DNA of 64,000 nucleotides from Candidatus Vicinibacter proximus (GCA_016713905.1 JADJOE010000003.1:434001-498000), one strand, 5' to 3'. Numbered from the stretch's first letter, positions 34,396 to 45,351 are shown. The notes: generated from the letters alone by a model not told the origin. Numbers and translations: made by a program.

Positions 34396-37300
34396 TTATT
34401 TTTTTATGCTTTCGAGATCAAATGAATTAAAATAGGGTTTGAATTTATTAATATCAATTATGATATTGGTACCCTCTGATTTTTCATTCCAATCCCAATA
34501 AAATCTTTCTTTATTATTAAATCGATGATAGCCATATTTATTATCTGAATTTATATTCAATTTTAAATCTATTGGACAAAATGTAATGCGATCAATTGTA
34601 TTTAAACCCGTATCATATTCTGTAGAATTAATTCGTTTCTCAGGTGCTTTTACATAATCCTTTATTATAAATTCTTGTCCGGATGGCAATGAAGAAACAA
34701 GGAGAGTATTATCAAAGGGTGAAATTCTTGCGTTTTGAACCGTAGAATTTAGAATTTTATCCAGAATGCGTTTTTGTAAATAAACTGTACTGGAAATACC
34801 ATCTTCAAGGAAAAAATCAAAATCATCATTGACCTCTTCAGGATATTTAAATACCCGATTATCTGTTTTATTTGTAGTAGTGGCAATAACTTTAGAGTTC
34901 AGTTTTTTATTACTTATCTCATTAATTGAAATTTCTGATATTTCTTGCTTCTTTGAATTGGGTAAAAACTTAAAGTATTGACTTCCTTCGCCATCAAATT
35001 CAGGGGCAACATGTCCTAAACCCAAAATATAATTTCCGTCCTTATTGGGTCTTAAACCAAAGTCCCCAACATTTTGATGCGTATAATATGTTGAGAATAA
35101 TTGTTTTGTATCCCAAATATCAATATTGAGCGGATTATAATATTTTCTCAATCCACTTTTTATGGTCGGAAAATTGTCCGCAATAAGCTTCGCATTCCAG
35201 TTCATATAATTAATTGAACTTGGTTTATACGTTACATTCATATATTGATTAATCAACTCAATATCTTTGGCATCAAATCCTTCCTTATTGCCTGAAAATC
35301 CCCAATAAATATCATTTGGTACGCGCAGTTCCTTCGATTCGATGCCTTCGTCTACGATCTCTGAAATCTCTTTTTCTGGCAAGAAGATTTCTCTAGTACA
35401 ATTTACAATACTATTTTGCGAAAGACCCATTTTGATATCCATATCGTTTAATTTATCTGTTAATGATTTATACTGGCTTACACCAAAATAAAATTGATAT
35501 ATTATGCGATTAGATGTTGACTGGACTCTCGGATAGATAGAAAAATCTACCTTGTTTCTATCGAAGTTACCCATCCTTCCTAAATCAAGTACCTTTGATA
35601 TATCTGCAATAGCTCTATATAACTGAAACAAACAAAGAGAGCCGGGTTTAAATGGTATCCTATTAAATTCCGGAAAAGTGACTAGGTCATCAGGAGGGCC
35701 ATACAATAATTTAAAATCAATTGGTGGAACACCTCCTGTGCTTAGGTATTTAGTTTCATTATTGATATATTTATCTTTTAATTGTTCGAAATACTGTACA
35801 TAATCCCGATTCGGTGGAATGAATTCTGTTGGAACTCTGTGAAATATTTCCTGCCCATCTTGAGTGTATTCCACAACATCGATATAATAAACATATATTT
35901 GTTCATCATTCGGAGGAAAAGCATCCTCAATGGCTTTCCGATCATTAGCAGAAAGCCTTATATGTGGGTATCCATAACCTGGATACCAATACCGTTGATT
36001 TCTAGCAGGAATACTAGATTCAACCAGCTCATGTTCAATTACTTGATCAAAATGATCTCCGGTAGTAAATTCAGTGACAACTTTTTCGCGACCTATTTCC
36101 TGATCTAAGGTTAAAATTCCTGGTACTTTTTGTGCATTGCTATTATCTTTTCTCCATTCATATTCTTGAGTTACTAAATAAGTAGTTTTAGATTTAAGTT
36201 CTTCCAGAATTTCCAATGTCAATTTTTTCTTGTCAGATGACCAAACTGACTTTACCTTTACAGGTTTTTTACTTTCTTTCTCTTTTAGCCAAAAATCGGT
36301 ACCTGTTGCAGAAGGATAAATGTCGTATTTAGCTTGAGTTGATGAGTTTGCAGACATGGAATTTGGATCAATTTTGATTCGCTCACTGTCGGGGAGAAAG
36401 TTTGTAATTTCTACTTTTTTCAAAAACGCAATTTTTCCTGCGCCGTCTGGTGGGTATATTTTATTATGAATTTTTAAACCGACAACGGGATCTGGAGTAA
36501 TATCTAAACAAATTTTTCCACCTACACTTATTGGTACAATTCGAGAACCTTTGTAAAGGCCTCCAAATAGACTATAATCAGCTTTGATTTCTCCTTGCAA
36601 GAAAGATGGATTTGGAAATCCAAAATTTAAACCTGCCTGTAATTGTCCACTCAATATTTCGAAGGAACCGGACAAGTGCTCACAAAAAGGACAAAATCCA
36701 AGGGTAACATTTGCATCCATTTTGACATTCAATTTCAAATCGGCATATCCATTGCCCATGGCATAATAACCATTTGAAAAACCAATTTTACCGACATCAG
36801 GGCATTTATTACTTGTTGTTGATACTTCTGAAATTCTAAAATTTGCACCCAATAGCCCATTCGCATCGGTACTAAAAATTAAAAAGGAACTATTAAATTT
36901 AGCATTTAATCGGAGACCACCCATTGTGGCAAAAGAAACATTTGATTTAAGTTTTTTAAGAGGGTTATTCTTTTCTATTTTATCTACAAATTCGCTAGAT
37001 CCCATCAAATAGGAAAGACTGGGCAAATCATCTACTGTGCCTTTGCTCCCTATTTGAAAATAAGCACCGGCCATTACATTGATCAGTGGGGTTTTGAAAC
37101 TTGCATTGATTGGAAACATTTTTGATTTAGGGCCAAGACTCTCGGATTTACCATCTATCCGCCAGCTTCCTGCTATAAAATACTTTTCATTTTTAGATAA
37201 CTTGAATAGAATTGTATTCCATTTTTTATTTTCATCATCATTAAGGCTAAGGCCAACAGAAGCACCTTCAGGAGAAAATAATCCTATTGGACCAGCTTCC

Positions 37301-40300
37301 TTAACAAATTTAAATTTCATGTTTCCATCAAAAGCCCATCCTTCTTTCTGATCATTGGATACTGTTATGCCTGATTTAATCACTAACGGAGCAGACTTTC
37401 TGCTTTCATAGGAATCAAATAAAGCCAAAGCTGTAACATCCAATCCAAAATTGTCAAAGTGCATTCCTGTGCTGTCATTTGATACCTGTAGACTGGTGAC
37501 AATCTCGCCTGTCACTACCTGAACAACATGTGACAATTCGACTAATAAATAACCACCCATGCTTTTTCGCTTTACTTCGTAGCTTAGACCAGATAAGGAT
37601 TTGCCAGGTTCCAATCCATCCAAAGCACATTTGTTATTATCAATTTGTTTGGGCACTGGAACTTTGCTTGAGTCAGGAGCAGTTAGACTTGGGGGTCGCG
37701 TTTTTGCCATATTATAGAAAAATCCACCGCCAATTCCGGTCAGCATGATACCTGTATTCGGCTCTGTAAAGAAACCAGCACCATTGTATGCAGCAAGGTC
37801 CGCAAACCAGTAACGATAGTCATCCAAAATACCAGGAGAATTTGTTAGCTCAGTTTTTACTCCTGTCTGAAACTTGGTTTGGAATTCTAATTTTTGAAAT
37901 TTCAACTTGACCATGCCAAGAAAACCATTTCCCCACTTTGTAGTAGAAGCCTGTTGAATTCCGGATGGATTTTTTGTGTCCTCCCTAAATAGATTTATCC
38001 CACCCTCAAATGCTACAGGGCCAAAACTACCTCCAAGTTTTAAACAATTCAGATCTACTGTTTTAAAACCTTTGTCATTAAATACCACATCAATAGATCC
38101 GCCTGCAGTAATTGCAAATGTTTTAGTATCCTTTGCATTTTTGAATTCAGCCTTTGCAGTTTCGGCCTTGTATTTTAAGTTTTCCTTTAAGTTGGTTTTT
38201 GCTTTATCCTCTTTGGCTACCCGAATACTTTTCACATTATCCAATTTATCTTTCTTATCCTTCAGATCTTTCCGGGCGCTTTTCATTTCTGAACTTTTCT
38301 TTTTAACTTCTGTTACAGCGGCATCAAATTTGGCTTTAGAATCATTGACTTTTTTGGAAAGTTCATCCAATTTACTTTTAGCCTCTTCCCGGGTCTTGCG
38401 TGTATCAGCATTCATTCTTGAGAGCGGGATGGAATTCGAAAGTTTATAAATGACTTCTTGTTGTCTCTTTAGCTTTAATAATTCTTTCCGTTCAGAATTT
38501 GTTTTTTTAATGAATTCTTGTTGAGTCTTATAAGCAGCATTTGCTTTGTCAAAGTTTTCTGAAGTAGATTTTACATCCTTGTCAAGACTTTCTTCAGGAT
38601 TATTTTGATCAGCGGCTGCTTGTTGTGAGGCTGTAAAATTGGATTCATCCCTTGATATATTTAATTCCAAACCCAAAGTCAACACTCTGTCATTGGCACT
38701 ATTACAAGTAAATTTTGGTTCCTGTAAATTAATATCAAAGTTTGCGACTTTATTATATCCACCTTTCAGTTGCTTCATATACTTATTGTCTTTGGCTGAA
38801 GGATTTTTTCCTGCCTCTTGCAATGTTTTCAATTGACTTGCTGAAAAAGGCGCAGGGCTCCAGGTGCCAAAATCGATCGAATTTATACCGGCCAAAAACT
38901 CACCTTTACAAATATTTTCAACACTATAATTTAACTTAAGATTTTCAAAAGCAAGCGTACTGATTGTTGCATCCAATTTGGGTATGGTGTAGACAACTCT
39001 TCCATTGAGAAGTGCTCTTGCCATCAAACCAGTTCCTTCACTTCCGATTTCGAGACTTGATCCGTTTTCCAGTTTATACCCAAGATTATCGATATGATAG
39101 GATTCAAACAACTTATCCTCTATCTCAGAAAGGTATCCTGACACCTCCGGATTTGTCGAATACCCAACATTTAGAAAATATGGAATCCAACTATCACTAT
39201 ACTTTTTTAACCATTCTGCTGAAGATTCTGATGGTGCTTGTTTGAAAATCGGAACCCTTATTTTACCTTTTAGCAATAATAGATTTTCGTCAAGCTCATT
39301 ATCTTCAAATTTAAAAGCAATGCTATCCAATACATAATCCCAGGTACCTAATGTTGCTTTATTCTCTTTTGCGACTGCATTTATTTTGGAATATTCTGAT
39401 TTAAAACTCTGCGTCAATTGTTCAAAACTTGCAACTTTTAGAATGACATCTGTCAACGTTTCTACTTTGCCATCTGCTTTTTTCATTACTTCTAAAAGTG
39501 GAATATCAAACTTTAAATTCTTAAATACTAAGCCGATAAAGTTATCTTCCTCTTCTTCATTTTTATCGAATGGTTTTGAAAGATTGGGTGCTGATTTATT
39601 TTCAAAGACTGATTTATTCTCATTGAAGTCCAAATAGGCATCCAGCTGATCAGGAGCACTAAAAAGGATATGTTGGGCATTGTTTCCTGAAAATCGCCAG
39701 ACTTTCCATGTTTGATCCTTACTGTCAAAATACTCAGATTTTAGATTTGCGGTAAAACTTGTAATCAAATCATTATTACCTGATATCGTATTCTCTAACA
39801 TTCGAAACCCAAATGTTGCAGCTTCCGGTGTCTTCGTGTTCGCTTTTGTCAAGGTGCCTGAATTGACTGTATAGTTTCCGACAATATTAAAAAACTCAAT
39901 TCCTTTATCGCAATTTATTTTTGCATAACTGTCTGTTGAGGAACTTGCTGGTGCTTTGGAATCCGATGTCTTGTTTCTGGTACTTAGATATCTGATATTC
40001 TGATTGAGTGCCAAATCATTCAATAAATAGAATGTCTTATCTGCCAAATCAATTTTTTGCGGACCAACTGCAATATCTTCCATTGTTGCAAATTGTATGT
40101 ATTTCTTGGAGCCTTCGACATCAAGCTCACCAATTAAATCCATGGTCATGGTTGCTGAAGCAAGTTTATCTGCGGCTGAAGTTTTAAATTTTGAAATGAC
40201 CAGTTTAAAATGATCAGGCAGTGGATAGGAAGTCTTAAAACCTAATGAATCCCAGTATGCTTTTGTTATTACAATAGGCAAATTCAAATCTTGAGATTCT

Positions 40301-43300
40301 TCATTACTTAAAAATCTGAATAAGGTTTCATCCCAATTAATTTTATCTTGAGCATATTTCTTATCCCGATAAACTCCCTGGAACACGCCATCCTTATTTT
40401 CCATATTCAGGTTTTTTCCTAAAAAAGGAATAAATATTTTATTTTCTCCTGACTGAGGAAACCATGCAATGGCGTTGGCCTTCATTTCTTCAATTTTCAA
40501 TGCATCAGAAATCCCAGTCCTCCAGGTATTTTCTGTCAAACGTTGAGGCCCGGAATGTGCCTTTGTTGAAAAACTGAGTAAGTTGTCATCCTGGATGTAT
40601 TGCTTTTTATAATAATCCCGTATTATTTGGTCCCATTCCTCCGATGTTGGGATTACATTCAAAGCAGCACAATTGCATTTCAATACAATATTTTTTATTT
40701 CAATGCCTTCAAATTCAAATTGGGACTTGTCCTTGTGAGACCAAACAATCATTTCTATCTTGCTTTGTCCTTTCAGGACAATGAGTTTCAAACCCAGTCT
40801 TTCTTTTCCATTGATCTCCTCATGAATAAAAGATGCATCTTTAAGTTGATCTTCATGTTGACTGAAATTCAATTTTGTGTTGAGCCGATTGATATCATCA
40901 ATCTTATATTTGTTTTTCCCGGAATTGAATGGATCACTGGTCAACCCATGGATACTTAGATTACTCAAGTTGAAATCCAGTGATTTTAAGTTTAACGATT
41001 TCTCAAAATCTTCAATAATTTCAGATTTATTCTTATTCAAGATTGCTTTCCTGAATTCCTCATCGGTAAATTTGATGTTTAGACTTCCAGTAAATGAACA
41101 CTTTGGTGACAATACCAAATCACTATTATTATCAACTAATCTCGCTTCAATCCTGGAATCATTCTTCGAGGTAAATTGTCCATGCCACATAGACATTTTT
41201 AGTTCAGGTTGAAGGATGGATGCTATTAGTTTTGTGTTGACCTTTTTTGATTCTTGAAACTGTGCACGGTAAGGAAATGGGTCGTCAAAAAATGGGGTCA
41301 ATATTTGTCCACGTAGATTTAGGTTTGAATTTCTATCCTTACTAATATTCATCATTAATGAATCAATGCTGTATGCCCATGGACCCATCCTTCCCTTGCT
41401 AAAACTCAAAACATCTTTTTGATAAAAAAATCCTTCCTGAATATCTTTATCATCTATGATTAGGCTTCCCCTTTCCAACAATATTGGTTTGGATGGATGG
41501 ACGATATTATATTTCTTCGGCAACTCCAATACCATATCGTCAATGATCAGCCCTCTCCAGGCAGGATTGCTCATTTCAGGACTAGTCTGACCGGGTAAAG
41601 CTGCATTTGGATTTAAATCCAATGTCCCGGATTTTGGAATAAACTTAAATCCTTCCAATCCATTCACCGAGAATGTGTTACTCAGGCTCACTTTGCCGGT
41701 ATAAGTGCCTATGTCACTTACAGATTTTTCAGTGGTTAAGGATATTGGTGCTACATTATCCACCTGATGAATAATCTGTGGAGAAATGATAAGTCCGGTT
41801 TTTGCTTTAATATTCTGATAACCGTTACAATCACATTCTATTTTACTTCCGTCAGATTGTAGGCCCGCCAGTAAGATGGTTTCTGTTATTTTTTCGCCAC
41901 CTGAACGATTGGCAGAAATATGCAATGGCACTAGATATGCTCCCGATTTTAATCCATATGGAGTCGCCGGGATATTCGTTCCGACAAAAATATCACCTTG
42001 CGTATTTCTGGAAACCAAATTTACAAACGCATTTTTAGGTGTAAAATAAACTCCTGCTACACCCACACCATCATTCGGATACTTTGCATTGGTTAACACC
42101 AGAGGAAGTGAAATTAATTTGAAATTATCCTGTGGCAAATCAGCGACCCTATTTTGGTTATCAATCTTACTGTACAATTTATCCACATAGCCTACAGAAA
42201 AAAAATCCTTCACATTTGAAGAATTGATTTGTCCCATATCCACATATAAATCCGGACTCTGCAGTGTTTGTATTTTTTCGCTCTCATAAACCCTCCCTTC
42301 CTTATTCACTTTAATGTTTTTAAATTCGACTTCCAGTGAAGACCGCAACATCGGATAATATACGATCCCTACACCCGAATATCCGGTTTGAATATCTCCG
42401 ATCGCTTCTGTGATTTTCATTTTGAAATATCCCAGTTTTACATCCTGATTTGCCCCAACGATCATGGATTCATTATCAGCCTTAGCAACCGATCCATAAC
42501 TGGTTTCATATACAGAACACCCCCTAGGGGCAGGATTGTCAAACGGATTCATTTCTGAGGTAGGGGAGTCTCCGTCATACAGAACAAATACCGATATTTC
42601 ACTTCTGCCATCATTCTGAAATAATGTACTGGTGGGATACATGATGCTTGAAGCAGTGACACGCCAGGCATAATATTTATTGGGCTCCAATACAGGTTCG
42701 CCCTGTGAATAAATCAGGGACGTTGCTGTGGTAGTTGTATTGTAAACTTTCAATGCACTTTCAAATGCGTCATTGGCATTCATGACCCCTTGAGGCAACT
42801 CCACCAATTCAAATTTATATTCCACTGCGCCCGGATTGTTGGCACTTCCCAGGTGCATGGGCTGCCAGGAAAAAATCATGTTTTGGACAGGGGATATCTT
42901 TATTTTTTCGTTAAAGGAAGGCTTGATGATCTGCGGCGGCTGGTTCAATCTGAAGTTGGAAGTAATACAAAATTTATTGGAGACAGGCACAACTCTCTCA
43001 ACGCCATACATCTGAATGCAGATGGTAAGCAAACCTTCAGGCAATGTAGTAGATCCGCGTCCTTCCGAATTGTTACCCGTGAGGGCTAAATTTGACAGGT
43101 ACACACTCAATGCCGAACCATCTAATGTATATGGTTCAAACTGGATCAGTTCAAGCGGAGCTGTTACAAAATTCATGTCTGTCTGATAGATCACATTACC
43201 ATTTTGCTCGATACTCAACACAGGTCTGACCTCCAGGATTTCCTCCAGTGGATCCATCAACAATACATTAAACATCAAGTCCTCTATCCGATCCGTGGTG

Positions 43301-43434
43301 TACACTTTCAAATCCAGAGAGTGCGGAGGAGTCATACTCCCTGTCACTTGTACCGGCCAAATCTGTTGTGACTGAATGCCTGTTAATATTAAAATAGAAA
43401 ATATACAGGATAAAATGAATTTCTGATTCATCAT
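34396..43434 (-). CDS. Giant exported protein, TANFOR-like N-terminus and long coiled coil, 3012 residues
   Basis: A signal peptide (to about residue 22) is followed by a ~280-residue N-terminal domain that resembles TANFOR proteins of Bacteroidetes (SLDLKVYTTDRIEDLMFNVL, then TTLPEGLLTICIQMYGVERV, then FNEKIKISPVQNMIFSWQPM). A very long beta-rich region follows. Residues about 1618-1765 form a charged coiled coil (KANAAYKTQQEF, later MKSARKDLKDKKDKLDNVKS). More beta-rich sequence and an SbsA-like Ig stretch (about 2340-2440) come next. There is no sorting domain at the C-terminus. Size, position after an outer-membrane barrel gene and beta content suggest an envelope-spanning or periplasmic scaffold; the function is unknown. 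TANFOR assignment is by pattern only. Confidence 0.75.
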   Translation of the reverse strand: MMNQKFILSCIFSILILTGIQSQQIWPVQVTGSMTPPHSLDLKVYTTDRIEDLMFNVLLMDPLEEILEVRPVLSIEQNGNVIYQTDMNFVTAPLELIQFEPYTLDGSALSVYLSNLALTGNNSEGRGSTTLPEGLLTICIQMYGVERVVPVSNKFCITSNFRLNQPPQIIKPSFNEKIKISPVQNMIFSWQPMHLGSANNPGAVEYKFELVELPQGVMNANDAFESALKVYNTTTTATSLIYSQGEPVLEPNKYYAWRVTASSIMYPTSTLFQNDGRSEISVFVLYDGDSPTSEMNPFDNPAPRGCSVYETSYGSVAKADNESMIVGANQDVKLGYFKMKITEAIGDIQTGYSGVGIVYYPMLRSSLEVEFKNIKVNKEGRVYESEKIQTLQSPDLYVDMGQINSSNVKDFFSVGYVDKLYSKIDNQNRVADLPQDNFKLISLPLVLTNAKYPNDGVGVAGVYFTPKNAFVNLVSRNTQGDIFVGTNIPATPYGLKSGAYLVPLHISANRSGGEKITETILLAGLQSDGSKIECDCNGYQNIKAKTGLIISPQIIHQVDNVAPISLTTEKSVSDIGTYTGKVSLSNTFSVNGLEGFKFIPKSGTLDLNPNAALPGQTSPEMSNPAWRGLIIDDMVLELPKKYNIVHPSKPILLERGSLIIDDKDIQEGFFYQKDVLSFSKGRMGPWAYSIDSLMMNISKDRNSNLNLRGQILTPFFDDPFPYRAQFQESKKVNTKLIASILQPELKMSMWHGQFTSKNDSRIEARLVDNNSDLVLSPKCSFTGSLNIKFTDEEFRKAILNKNKSEIIEDFEKSLNLKSLDFNLSNLSIHGLTSDPFNSGKNKYKIDDINRLNTKLNFSQHEDQLKDASFIHEEINGKERLGLKLIVLKGQSKIEMIVWSHKDKSQFEFEGIEIKNIVLKCNCAALNVIPTSEEWDQIIRDYYKKQYIQDDNLLSFSTKAHSGPQRLTENTWRTGISDALKIEEMKANAIAWFPQSGENKIFIPFLGKNLNMENKDGVFQGVYRDKKYAQDKINWDETLFRFLSNEESQDLNLPIVITKAYWDSLGFKTSYPLPDHFKLVISKFKTSAADKLASATMTMDLIGELDVEGSKKYIQFATMEDIAVGPQKIDLADKTFYLLNDLALNQNIRYLSTRNKTSDSKAPASSSTDSYAKINCDKGIEFFNIVGNYTVNSGTLTKANTKTPEAATFGFRMLENTISGNNDLITSFTANLKSEYFDSKDQTWKVWRFSGNNAQHILFSAPDQLDAYLDFNENKSVFENKSAPNLSKPFDKNEEEEDNFIGLVFKNLKFDIPLLEVMKKADGKVETLTDVILKVASFEQLTQSFKSEYSKINAVAKENKATLGTWDYVLDSIAFKFEDNELDENLLLLKGKIRVPIFKQAPSESSAEWLKKYSDSWIPYFLNVGYSTNPEVSGYLSEIEDKLFESYHIDNLGYKLENGSSLEIGSEGTGLMARALLNGRVVYTIPKLDATISTLAFENLKLNYSVENICKGEFLAGINSIDFGTWSPAPFSASQLKTLQEAGKNPSAKDNKYMKQLKGGYNKVANFDINLQEPKFTCNSANDRVLTLGLELNISRDESNFTASQQAAADQNNPEESLDKDVKSTSENFDKANAAYKTQQEFIKKTNSERKELLKLKRQQEVIYKLSNSIPLSRMNADTRKTREEAKSKLDELSKKVNDSKAKFDAAVTEVKKKSSEMKSARKDLKDKKDKLDNVKSIRVAKEDKAKTNLKENLKYKAETAKAEFKNAKDTKTFAITAGGSIDVVFNDKGFKTVDLNCLKLGGSFGPVAFEGGINLFREDTKNPSGIQQASTTKWGNGFLGMVKLKFQKLEFQTKFQTGVKTELTNSPGILDDYRYWFADLAAYNGAGFFTEPNTGIMLTGIGGGFFYNMAKTRPPSLTAPDSSKVPVPKQIDNNKCALDGLEPGKSLSGLSYEVKRKSMGGYLLVELSHVVQVVTGEIVTSLQVSNDSTGMHFDNFGLDVTALALFDSYESRKSAPLVIKSGITVSNDQKEGWAFDGNMKFKFVKEAGPIGLFSPEGASVGLSLNDDENKKWNTILFKLSKNEKYFIAGSWRIDGKSESLGPKSKMFPINASFKTPLINVMAGAYFQIGSKGTVDDLPSLSYLMGSSEFVDKIEKNNPLKKLKSNVSFATMGGLRLNAKFNSSFLIFSTDANGLLGANFRISEVSTTSNKCPDVGKIGFSNGYYAMGNGYADLKLNVKMDANVTLGFCPFCEHLSGSFEILSGQLQAGLNFGFPNPSFLQGEIKADYSLFGGLYKGSRIVPISVGGKICLDITPDPVVGLKIHNKIYPPDGAGKIAFLKKVEITNFLPDSERIKIDPNSMSANSSTQAKYDIYPSATGTDFWLKEKESKKPVKVKSVWSSDKKKLTLEILEELKSKTTYLVTQEYEWRKDNSNAQKVPGILTLDQEIGREKVVTEFTTGDHFDQVIEHELVESSIPARNQRYWYPGYGYPHIRLSANDRKAIEDAFPPNDEQIYVYYIDVVEYTQDGQEIFHRVPTEFIPPNRDYVQYFEQLKDKYINNETKYLSTGGVPPIDFKLLYGPPDDLVTFPEFNRIPFKPGSLCLFQLYRAIADISKVLDLGRMGNFDRNKVDFSIYPRVQSTSNRIIYQFYFGVSQYKSLTDKLNDMDIKMGLSQNSIVNCTREIFLPEKEISEIVDEGIESKELRVPNDIYWGFSGNKEGFDAKDIELINQYMNVTYKPSSINYMNWNAKLIADNFPTIKSGLRKYYNPLNIDIWDTKQLFSTYYTHQNVGDFGLRPNKDGNYILGLGHVAPEFDGEGSQYFKFLPNSKKQEISEISINEISNKKLNSKVIATTTNKTDNRVFKYPEEVNDDFDFFLEDGISSTVYLQKRILDKILNSTVQNARISPFDNTLLVSSLPSGQEFIIKDYVKAPEKRINSTEYDTGLNTIDRITFCPIDLKLNINSDNKYGYHRFNNKERFYWDWNEKSEGTNIIIDINKFKPYFNSFDLESIKK
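38140..38630 (-). other. Segment encoding the coiled coil of the giant protein
   Basis: This stretch encodes about residues 1618-1765 of the 3012-residue protein. It is lysine-, glutamate- and alanine-rich, with no proline for long stretches and with heptad-like spacing of leucine, valine and methionine. It contrasts sharply with the beta-rich, hydroxyl-rich sequence on both sides. Confidence 0.7.
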
Positions 43435-43466
43435 TTTGTTCTTTTAAACTTTATGAAGGATAAAAT

Positions 43467-45278
43467 TTATTTCTTAGATTTTTTGGATTTCGGAGCGTAG
43501 TTGAAGTTGTATTGAAGACCCAGATTACCTGTGTTTTCGGTAAACTTTGCACTGTTATCCGCCTTGGTTGTCAGTAGACTCCAGGAGAATTGAACATGCA
43601 TTCCTTTGAATACCTGAAACCCTGAATTTAACTGCCCGATCAAATTAGATGATTTAGCACCATTGGCATTTTTGTTTTGGAAATAATTTACATTACTACC
43701 CAGGGATAACTTACCAGAAAAGAATTCTTTTTTGAACCCTCCCCCAAAACCTGTTCTGTTTAAACTTATACCTTGAATTTCATTTTGGTTATAATTTACC
43801 CGGATGGTAAAAGTCCATTTACTTTCTGTCTTGAACAAATAGGAAACATTTGCCAAAAATAATTTTGAACTGGTGGTTTGGACTGATTTTTCGATGTCGT
43901 CACTGACATCCTGCATATTCCCGTTCAGAGACAGAACATGTTGGTGAGGGCCTTTGAACGGCAAGGTGTAACTTACATTAACGCCCAGGTCCTGCGTAAC
44001 GATTGCAGCATTTAGAGAATCCAATTGCTGATTGAGGACATACGTCACATTAGAAGAATTATTGCTGTAGTTGGTCTGCACATTTAGTTTTTTGTCAGAC
44101 CAGGAAGATTGAATGTCGTAAATTAATCTCGTGGTGGTAGTGGGTTTGCTGCCATCGAGGTTGTTGGATTGTGTGCCAAATTTTAAAGAAGTATTTAGTT
44201 TGTTTTGAAGCAATCCAAAAGTGGTAAATGCCTGGATGTCCATGATGTCGCGGTTAAAAAAATAAGCTCCGAAAGTTTCAAAATCGGAATCTATTCTGTT
44301 CAGTGAAATACCGGCATTAAAGGTCCTTCCTTCATATCCCACAGAACCTTCCAAAGCATTGCCATAGTAACTGGTGGTTTTCTTCTTCAATAAAAAATTC
44401 GTTATGCTTTTGTCTGCTGCATCGGCATCGAGCGTGTTAGGGGATACTCCGCTGTTGGTAAAATCGAATTTGACTCTAAATTTTTCAAAGAATAATTTTT
44501 GAAGTTGTATACCGAGTACCAGGTTTGCTTCCGGACTGACTTGTTTTGAATAACCGGCAGGAATGTCTATGGATTGATCATCATCTTTTGCCGTAAAGAG
44601 AATGACATCCACTGAAGCCTTATCATCTCCATAACCAATCTTGGTTCCCCATCCGATCCGCTGATATACAGGTAAATTTGGGGTAGCCAAGGATAAATTA
44701 ATCGGTTCTGCTTTGGCAATCCTGCCGTACATCGCACCGAACCTGATTTTACCGGGCTCCAACATCATGCCTGCACCAAAAAAATTCAAGTTGCTCATCG
44801 TGTATTTTGAAAAATTCATGGAACGGTGACCAAGATGCAACTTTGCCCATTTATAGTAAGGGCTGATCCCTATTCTGGCAAAACCATTTTTTCTATTGTT
44901 GATGTTGTTTTTTAAAGATTCCTTCAAATCAGAAATGCTAGGGTAGGACTTACTGGTATTTTTTGCGGTCAACACCATGGTAAAGGGTAGGTCTATCTGG
45001 TAGATTTTTACATTGACGTTCGCATTGATGGTATAAAAGAAGGGGTCTTGTCGCAAAGGACCTCCATTGGCATCATAGGATCGCAAATTAAGGGATAGCC
45101 CCCCTCCCAACTGGAATGGATCTCCAAAGGAGTAGAAGTCTTTAAAAAAGCCACCCAGAGTCTTTTTTAATCCCCCTTTATCCAACTGCTCAAGGTTCTC
45201 CAAGGAGCTTATCTGGCTGCTCAGGCTGCTTAGCCAAAGACTACAATTAACCAGAATACACAATACCCGTTTGATCAT
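43467..45278 (-). CDS. Outer-membrane beta-barrel protein, 603 residues
   Basis: A signal peptide (to about residue 20, ending LSSLSSQ) is followed by a plug-like start (LENLEQLDKGGLKKTLGGFF). About 550 residues of alternating strands carry aromatic girdle residues (ARIGISPYYKWAKLHLGHRS, GAMYGRI, YYGNALEGSVGYEGRTFNAG). The last strand is LGLQYNFNYAP, then a basic tail KSKKSKK. It is probably an outer-membrane porin-like protein and the first gene of the four-gene operon, 32 bases ahead of the giant gene. It may anchor or export the giant protein. A perfect -7 element lies 65 bases upstream. Confidence 0.8.
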   Translation of the reverse strand: MIKRVLCILVNCSLWLSSLSSQISSLENLEQLDKGGLKKTLGGFFKDFYSFGDPFQLGGGLSLNLRSYDANGGPLRQDPFFYTINANVNVKIYQIDLPFTMVLTAKNTSKSYPSISDLKESLKNNINNRKNGFARIGISPYYKWAKLHLGHRSMNFSKYTMSNLNFFGAGMMLEPGKIRFGAMYGRIAKAEPINLSLATPNLPVYQRIGWGTKIGYGDDKASVDVILFTAKDDDQSIDIPAGYSKQVSPEANLVLGIQLQKLFFEKFRVKFDFTNSGVSPNTLDADAADKSITNFLLKKKTTSYYGNALEGSVGYEGRTFNAGISLNRIDSDFETFGAYFFNRDIMDIQAFTTFGLLQNKLNTSLKFGTQSNNLDGSKPTTTTRLIYDIQSSWSDKKLNVQTNYSNNSSNVTYVLNQQLDSLNAAIVTQDLGVNVSYTLPFKGPHQHVLSLNGNMQDVSDDIEKSVQTTSSKLFLANVSYLFKTESKWTFTIRVNYNQNEIQGISLNRTGFGGGFKKEFFSGKLSLGSNVNYFQNKNANGAKSSNLIGQLNSGFQVFKGMHVQFSWSLLTTKADNSAKFTENTGNLGLQYNFNYAPKSKKSKK

Positions 45279-45343
45279 TATTCCAAATTTTAAATTCTTG
45301 GTTAATTGCTTGACTAAACCACCAACCTTTTCACATAACTTTT

Positions 45344-45351
45344 CAAAGATA
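45344..45351 (-). promoter_or_regulatory. -7 promoter element (TATCTTTG) for the four-gene giant-protein operon
   Basis: On the minus strand this is a perfect TAnnTTTG, 65 bases before the ATG at 45278. Intergenic gaps in the operon are 32, 4 and 16 bases, so this could drive about 17.7 kb. No -33 box at good spacing. Confidence 0.45.

Noticed and set aside
37976..38449. Plus-strand frame of 157 codons rich in Ser and Leu
   Set aside because: It is the complement of the lysine/glutamate-rich coiled coil, which naturally yields long Ser/Phe/Leu-rich antisense frames.
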